From Actinomycetospora chiangmaiensis DSM 45062 (GTDB lineage Bacteria; Actinomycetota; Actinomycetes; Mycobacteriales; Pseudonocardiaceae): a stretch of 64,000 bases of DNA. The stretch's first letter is position 1; each line of letters opens with the position of its first letter. Made by a program: the position numbers and the translations under genes. The stretch is from NCBI RefSeq assembly GCF_000379625.1, contig NZ_KB903222.1:193-64192 (forward strand), read 5' to 3'. Below are positions 60,314 through 64,000 of this stretch, one piece after another. A model generated the notes under the pieces. The model did no database searches and was not told where the DNA came from. It worked only from the letters and a program-made list of their open reading frames with translations.

Positions 60314-60691
60314 TCAGCGCGTGACGGACCCGTCGACGTACGTCCACCGACCGTCGACCCGCGCGAACCGGCTCCGCTCGTGCTGCACGCCGTCGCGGTG
60401 ATGCGCCCGGAACTCGACGATCCCCTCCGGGTCGAACAGGCCGCCGGCCTCGTGGTCGACGATCTCGAGGCCGCGCCACCGGGTGTCCGGGTCCAGCTCG
60501 AGCGTCGCCGGCCGGGTCGACGGGTGCCAGGTCCGCAGCAGGTGCTCGACGTCGTGGTCGACGAAGGCCGTGTAGCGCGAGCGCATCAGGGCCTCCGCCG
60601 TCGGCGGCGCGGCCCCGTCCGGTCCGAGGTAGCGGCCGCAGCACGCGTCGAACGTCTCGGACGAACCGCAGGGGCAACGACGGGGGCGCAC
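60314..60691 (-). CDS. YchJ-family (UPF0225) protein with SEC-C-like Cys cluster
   Basis: 125 residues from GTG 60691. The N-terminus RRCPCGSSETFDACCGRYL carries the SEC-C-like zinc motif, and APPTAEALMRSRYTAFV is the YchJ signature. The rest forms an NTF2-like domain (TWHPSTRPATLELDPDTRW, then IVEFRAHHRDGVQHERSRF). The activity of the family is not known. It lies between two unrelated minus-strand genes and is probably transcribed alone. Confidence 0.9.
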   Translation of the reverse strand: MRPRRCPCGSSETFDACCGRYLGPDGAAPPTAEALMRSRYTAFVDHDVEHLLRTWHPSTRPATLELDPDTRWRGLEIVDHEAGGLFDPEGIVEFRAHHRDGVQHERSRFARVDGRWTYVDGSVTR

Positions 60692-60729
60692 GGCCGCCCA
60701 GGGTAGGCGGCCGACGTCGGCGGACGTGC

Positions 60730-63132
60730 TCAGGCGGTACTCGCGATGTTCAGCACGGTCACCGTCCCGTCGAGGAGGTTCGTGACGTAGGCCTGGCGTC
60801 CCTCAGGGCCGACCGCGATGCTCGTCGGACCGCGCCCCACCGGGATCGTGGCCGTGATCTGCATCGTCGCGATGTTGAGCACCTGGATGGCGTTCGAGTC
60901 GACGGGCGCGATGTAGGCGTGCTTGTTGTCGGCGCTCAGGGTGACGTCCTGCGGGTGGCTGAGCGTCGGGACCGTGGCGACGACGCGGTTCGTGTCGGTG
61001 TCGGTCGCCGACAGCGTGTCGTCGTCGTAGTTGGCGTTGAGCAGCAGCGGCCGGTTGGGCACCCGCACGATCGAGTGCGGGCTCTTCCCCACCGGCACCG
61101 TGCCGAGCACCCTGCCCGTCGCCGTGTCGATCGTGGTCAGCAGGTTCGACTCGTGGTTGGCGGCGTAGAGCCGCGTCCCGTCCGGCGAGAAGGCCACCCA
61201 GTGCGGGTTCGCGGCCACGACGATCGTGTTGACCACGGCGTCGGTGGCGGTGTCGATGACGGTGATCGAGCTGGAGTCGTGGTTCGGCACCCAGACCCGG
61301 GACCCGTCGGGCGACACGTGCAGCGCGAACGGCCGCTTCCCGGTCGGGATGCGGGCGATCACGCCGGCCGTGCGGGTGTCGACGACGGCGACCTCGTTGA
61401 CCGAGAAGTCCTGGTTCGTGACGCTGACGTAGGCCCGCGCCCCGTCCGGGGCGAAGCTGACGAACTGCGGGCCGCCCTCGGGTACCGGGATGGTGCCGGT
61501 GGCGGCGTTCCGGGTCGTGTCGAACACCGTCACCGCCCCGGCCTGCCGGTCGGCGATGTAGGCGAAGCGACCGTTCGGCGCGACCTCCATGTAGCCCGGG
61601 GTCGGGCCCACCTGGACCGTCTGCGCCACGCTCGGGACGTCGACGCTGTTCGCGGCGACCGGGCGGCTCGCACCCGGCACCGGCGGCGCCCCCTGCTGGC
61701 CGGGCGCGAAGTCGGCCTCCCCGGTGGTCCGGAGCGACGGACCGACCACGACCCCGACCACCAGGGCGACGACCACCGCCGCCACGACGCCCGCCGCGAG
61801 GAGCACGGTCCGGCGACGCCCACCCCCGGAGGCCGGCGGCGGGCCCTCCCGCCGGGGTGACGACGGCGGGGATGACGACGGCGGGGGTGGTTCGGACGGT
61901 CCGGGTGACGACGGCGGGGGTGGCTGCGTCGGGTCGGGGGGCTGCGGCGACGGTGGCGTGGCCCGGGTGGACAGGCTGACCGTCGACGCGGTGGACACGG
62001 CGGTGGTCGGCGCGTCCAGATCGGTGGCCGGACCGGGCGTCGACGGAGCATGCGTCGACGGGGAATCCGTCGACGGGGCATCCGTCGACGGGGCCGGGGC
62101 CGGGGCCGGGGCCGGGGCCGAGGTCGACGGCGCAGGAGCGGCAGCTGCGGTCGCCCGGGCCGCCGCCGGACCGGTCGCGGCGGGAGCGGTCACGGCAGGA
62201 GCGGCCGCGGCGGGAGCGGCAGGAGCCGCCGGAGCGGGCGCAGCAGGAGCCGTCGCCGTCGCGACGGCGCCCGACTCCCCCGCGCCGACCCCCACGGGCG
62301 TGCTCGCGAGCTCCGGGGCGTCCGCGAGTGCCTCCCGGGCGGCACGCGCGAGGTCGCCCGCGCTCTCGAAGCGCCGGGCCGGGTCCTTCGCCATGCCGCG
62401 GACGACGACCTCGTCGAGTGCCGCGGGTACGGACGGCACGACCTCGCTCGGCGGGCGGGGGCTGAGGTAGACGTGGGCGTACATCTGCGACGGCAGGTCG
62501 GCGCCGGGGAAGGGCTTGGCGGCGGTCAGGCACTCGAAGAGCACGCAGGCCAGGGCGTAGACGTCGGTCCGGGCGTCGATCTCCTTGTTCTCGAACCGTT
62601 CCGGGGCCATGTAGTCGAGCGTCCCGAGCGTGGCGCCGGAGACGGTCGCCCAGGACCGGGTGTGGCCCGCGGCGTGGGCGAGCCCGAAGTCGACCACGTA
62701 GGCGAAGCCGGTGGGCGTGACCAGGATGTTCGACGGCTTCACGTCGCGGTGCACGAGCCCCTCGGCGTGGGCGGCGTCGAGGGCCTCCGCGACCTGGCCG
62801 ATCAGCGCGACGGCCCGTTCGGGCTCGAGCGGACCCTCGTCGGCGATGAGGCGCGCCAGGCACTGGCCGTCGACGAGCCGCATGTCGATGTAGAGCCGGC
62901 CGTCGATCTCGCCGTAGTCGTGGATCGGGACGACGTGCGGTTCCCGCAGTCGCGCGACGGCGTCGGACTCCTGCCGGAACCGTCGCTGGTAGATCGGGTC
63001 CTTGCTCGTCGACTCGGGCAGCAGCTTGAGGGCCACGTCGCGGTTGCGCCGCGTGTCGTAGGCGCGGTGCACCTCGCCCATCCCGCCCTGGCCGATGAGC
63101 TCACCGACCTCGTACTGCCCGAAGCGCGTCAT
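60730..63132 (-). CDS. Membrane Ser/Thr protein kinase with extracytoplasmic YVTN beta-propeller
   Basis: 800 residues from ATG 63132. The N-terminal kinase has the Gly loop LIGQGGMGEV (13-22), Lys36, VHRDVKPSN with catalytic Asp130, DFG 148-150 and YMAPERF, so it is active by motif. A long Ala/Pro/Ser/Thr linker (about 285-430) and one membrane segment (TVLLAAGVVAAVVVALVVGV) follow. The C-terminal about 300 residues form YVTN-type repeats (APNGRFAYIADRQAGAVTVF and similar, six to seven copies). The propeller outside and kinase inside suggest a PknD-like sensor of envelope or extracellular ligands. Confidence 0.93.
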   Translation of the reverse strand: MTRFGQYEVGELIGQGGMGEVHRAYDTRRNRDVALKLLPESTSKDPIYQRRFRQESDAVARLREPHVVPIHDYGEIDGRLYIDMRLVDGQCLARLIADEGPLEPERAVALIGQVAEALDAAHAEGLVHRDVKPSNILVTPTGFAYVVDFGLAHAAGHTRSWATVSGATLGTLDYMAPERFENKEIDARTDVYALACVLFECLTAAKPFPGADLPSQMYAHVYLSPRPPSEVVPSVPAALDEVVVRGMAKDPARRFESAGDLARAAREALADAPELASTPVGVGAGESGAVATATAPAAPAPAAPAAPAAAAPAVTAPAATGPAAARATAAAAPAPSTSAPAPAPAPAPSTDAPSTDSPSTHAPSTPGPATDLDAPTTAVSTASTVSLSTRATPPSPQPPDPTQPPPPSSPGPSEPPPPSSSPPSSPRREGPPPASGGGRRRTVLLAAGVVAAVVVALVVGVVVGPSLRTTGEADFAPGQQGAPPVPGASRPVAANSVDVPSVAQTVQVGPTPGYMEVAPNGRFAYIADRQAGAVTVFDTTRNAATGTIPVPEGGPQFVSFAPDGARAYVSVTNQDFSVNEVAVVDTRTAGVIARIPTGKRPFALHVSPDGSRVWVPNHDSSSITVIDTATDAVVNTIVVAANPHWVAFSPDGTRLYAANHESNLLTTIDTATGRVLGTVPVGKSPHSIVRVPNRPLLLNANYDDDTLSATDTDTNRVVATVPTLSHPQDVTLSADNKHAYIAPVDSNAIQVLNIATMQITATIPVGRGPTSIAVGPEGRQAYVTNLLDGTVTVLNIASTA

Positions 63133-63162
63133 CTCTCCCCCAGGGGGCTCTCGGTGGTGCTG

Positions 63163-63606
63163 TCAGGCGAGGACGACGCGGTCGCCGTCGACGCGGACGG
63201 GGCGGGCGGCGAGGGCGGTCGCGGCCGGGCCGCGGACGACTGCGCCGTCGAGGGAGAAGCGGCTGCCGTGGCACGGGCAGACGATCGTCGCGGCGACCAC
63301 CTCGCTGACGAGGCAGCCGTCGTGGGGGCAGACCGCCGAGAAGCCGCGGTAGGTCGTGTCGGTCGGGCGGGTCACGACGACGGCGAGGCGCGGGTCGACG
63401 ACGCCGCCCCCGACCGGGACCGCGGTGGCCGGACCGACCACGGTGCCCGGTCCGCCGCCCGCCCCACCGGGGAGCGGGGCGCCGGGGGCGAAGCCGCCGT
63501 CGTCCGGGGCCGGCCGGGCGGGGGTCCCGCACCCGGCCGCCACCAGGGCGGCGCCGCCGAGCAGGACCGCCCGGCGGTCGCGGCGGACGACACCCGTGGC
63601 GGCCAT
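63163..63606 (-). CDS. Rieske [2Fe-2S] protein, twin-arginine lipoprotein-like
   Basis: 147 residues from ATG 63606. The N-terminus VVRRDRRAVLLGGAALVAAG plus Cys combines a twin-arginine-like start with a lipobox. A Pro/Gly-rich linker leads to a Rieske domain with CPHDGC and CPCHGSRFS, giving the two Cys and two His cluster ligands, and a final LAARPVRVDGDRVVL strand set. It should be exported folded and anchored outside the membrane as an electron carrier. Its start is 5 bp from the dioxygenase stop on the same strand, so the two are co-transcribed. Confidence 0.9.
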   Translation of the reverse strand: MAATGVVRRDRRAVLLGGAALVAAGCGTPARPAPDDGGFAPGAPLPGGAGGGPGTVVGPATAVPVGGGVVDPRLAVVVTRPTDTTYRGFSAVCPHDGCLVSEVVAATIVCPCHGSRFSLDGAVVRGPAATALAARPVRVDGDRVVLA

Positions 63607-63610
63607 GACG

Positions 63611-64000
63611 TCAGAGGCGGACGGGGTCGGACATCCCGACGACGACGGTTCGGTCGCCCTCGTAGGGCTCCCGGCCGTGGGCCGTGCGGATGTTGTCGAC
63701 GACCAGCAGGTCCCCCGCCTGCCACGGTTCCCGCAGCGTGTGCGCGGTGTAGGCCTCGTTGACGAGGTCCACGACGTCCTCGCCGATCGGGTCGCCGTTG
63801 CCGAACCGGGTGGTGAAGGGCAGGCCGTCCGGGCCGTAGGACTCCTGGAGGTACTCGCGGACGTCGGGGTCGAGCGCCCACTCGCTGAGGAAGGCCACCT
63901 GGTTGAACCAGCAGGGGCGGCCGTCGACCGGGTGCCGGACCACCGCCCGGCGGCGCTGCCGGGTGCGCAGCCCGCCGTCGGCATCCCAGCTGAACTCGAT
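63611..64000 (-). CDS. TauD/TfdA-family dioxygenase, C-terminal part (runs off the window)
   Basis: 130 residues are visible, entering at 64000 in frame and ending at 63611. RPCWFNQVAFLSEWALDP, FTTRFGNGDPIGEDVVDLVN and AGDLLVVDNIRTAHGREPYE with the distal metal His and following Arg match SyrP/clavaminate-synthase-like Fe(II)/2-oxoglutarate oxygenases. The N-terminal HxD half lies outside the window. It is followed 4 bp later by the Rieske lipoprotein gene. These enzymes hydroxylate small molecules; the substrate is unknown. Confidence 0.85.
   Translation of the reverse strand: MEFSWDADGGLRTRQRRRAVVRHPVDGRPCWFNQVAFLSEWALDPDVREYLQESYGPDGLPFTTRFGNGDPIGEDVVDLVNEAYTAHTLREPWQAGDLLVVDNIRTAHGREPYEGDRTVVVGMSDPVRL

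Overview
The window is chromosomal-type DNA of a high-GC actinobacterium. A Pseudonocardiales member (Pseudonocardia/Actinomycetospora type) is the best guess. This rests on overall base composition, frequent GTG starts, start/stop overlaps, a resuscitation-promoting factor, a cysteine-rich-leader-type short ORF, and several small actinobacterial DUF proteins. No rRNA, tRNA or CRISPR array was recognised.

Left third (about 1-24 kb), accessory. This stretch is punctuated by eleven copies (named D1-D11 here) of a 27-28 bp near-palindrome with consensus arms TGCCGCGATAA and TTATCGCGGCA around a 6-bp spacer of form NNGGMG. The 11-6-11 layout, with ATAA and TTAT bordering the spacer, is that of Xer/dif sites. 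Between successive sites lie self-contained blocks: small zinc-finger proteins (D1-D2); a molybdenum hydroxylase operon with TetR regulator, metallo-hydrolase and fumarylacetoacetase-like hydrolase (D2-D3); small membrane and HTH-like proteins (D3-D4); an OLD-like ATPase/nuclease (D4-D5); a Phd/PIN toxin-antitoxin pair (D5-D6); a tyrosine recombinase (D6-D7); an IS110 scrap and small membrane proteins (D7-D8); a trypsin-like protease (D8-D9); and a small CxxC protein (D9-D10). Two gene fragments, a resolvase and a GntR-type HTH, stop beside a site. Inferred picture: a dif-like module array that carries its own recombinase, comparable to Acinetobacter pdif modules.

24-33 kb. A four-PAS diguanylate cyclase diverges from a three-gene envelope-glycan operon (membrane protein, processive GT2, GT39-like). 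An IS3 remnant follows, joined to a decayed LuxR-type (LAL) ATPase gene, and then a zinc alcohol dehydrogenase.

33-47 kb. A serine-hydrolase lipoprotein precedes a heme-dependent oxidative N-demethylase (dimethylamine monooxygenase-type) cluster whose reductase gene is frameshifted. Next come a set of small membrane/stress-type proteins (two DUF7144 paralogues, AI-2E exporter, a frameshifted YihY/BrkB protein, DUF1269, LapA, DUF3040), glutaminase and a large LAL regulator. A palindromic motif CCCGTCGTCGGG recurs in intergenic regions here.

47-64 kb, ordinary backbone: Rpf, acetoacetyl-CoA synthetase, FkbM methyltransferase, sugar MFS porter, SRPBCC protein, pseudouridine-5'-phosphate glycosidase, a Cys leader peptide in front of an SfnB/DszC-like flavin enzyme, RNase HI with an N-terminal zinc-finger-like extension, SNF2 helicase, fatty acyl-CoA ligase, YchJ, a Ser/Thr kinase with YVTN propeller, a Rieske lipoprotein and a partial TauD/TfdA dioxygenase at the edge.
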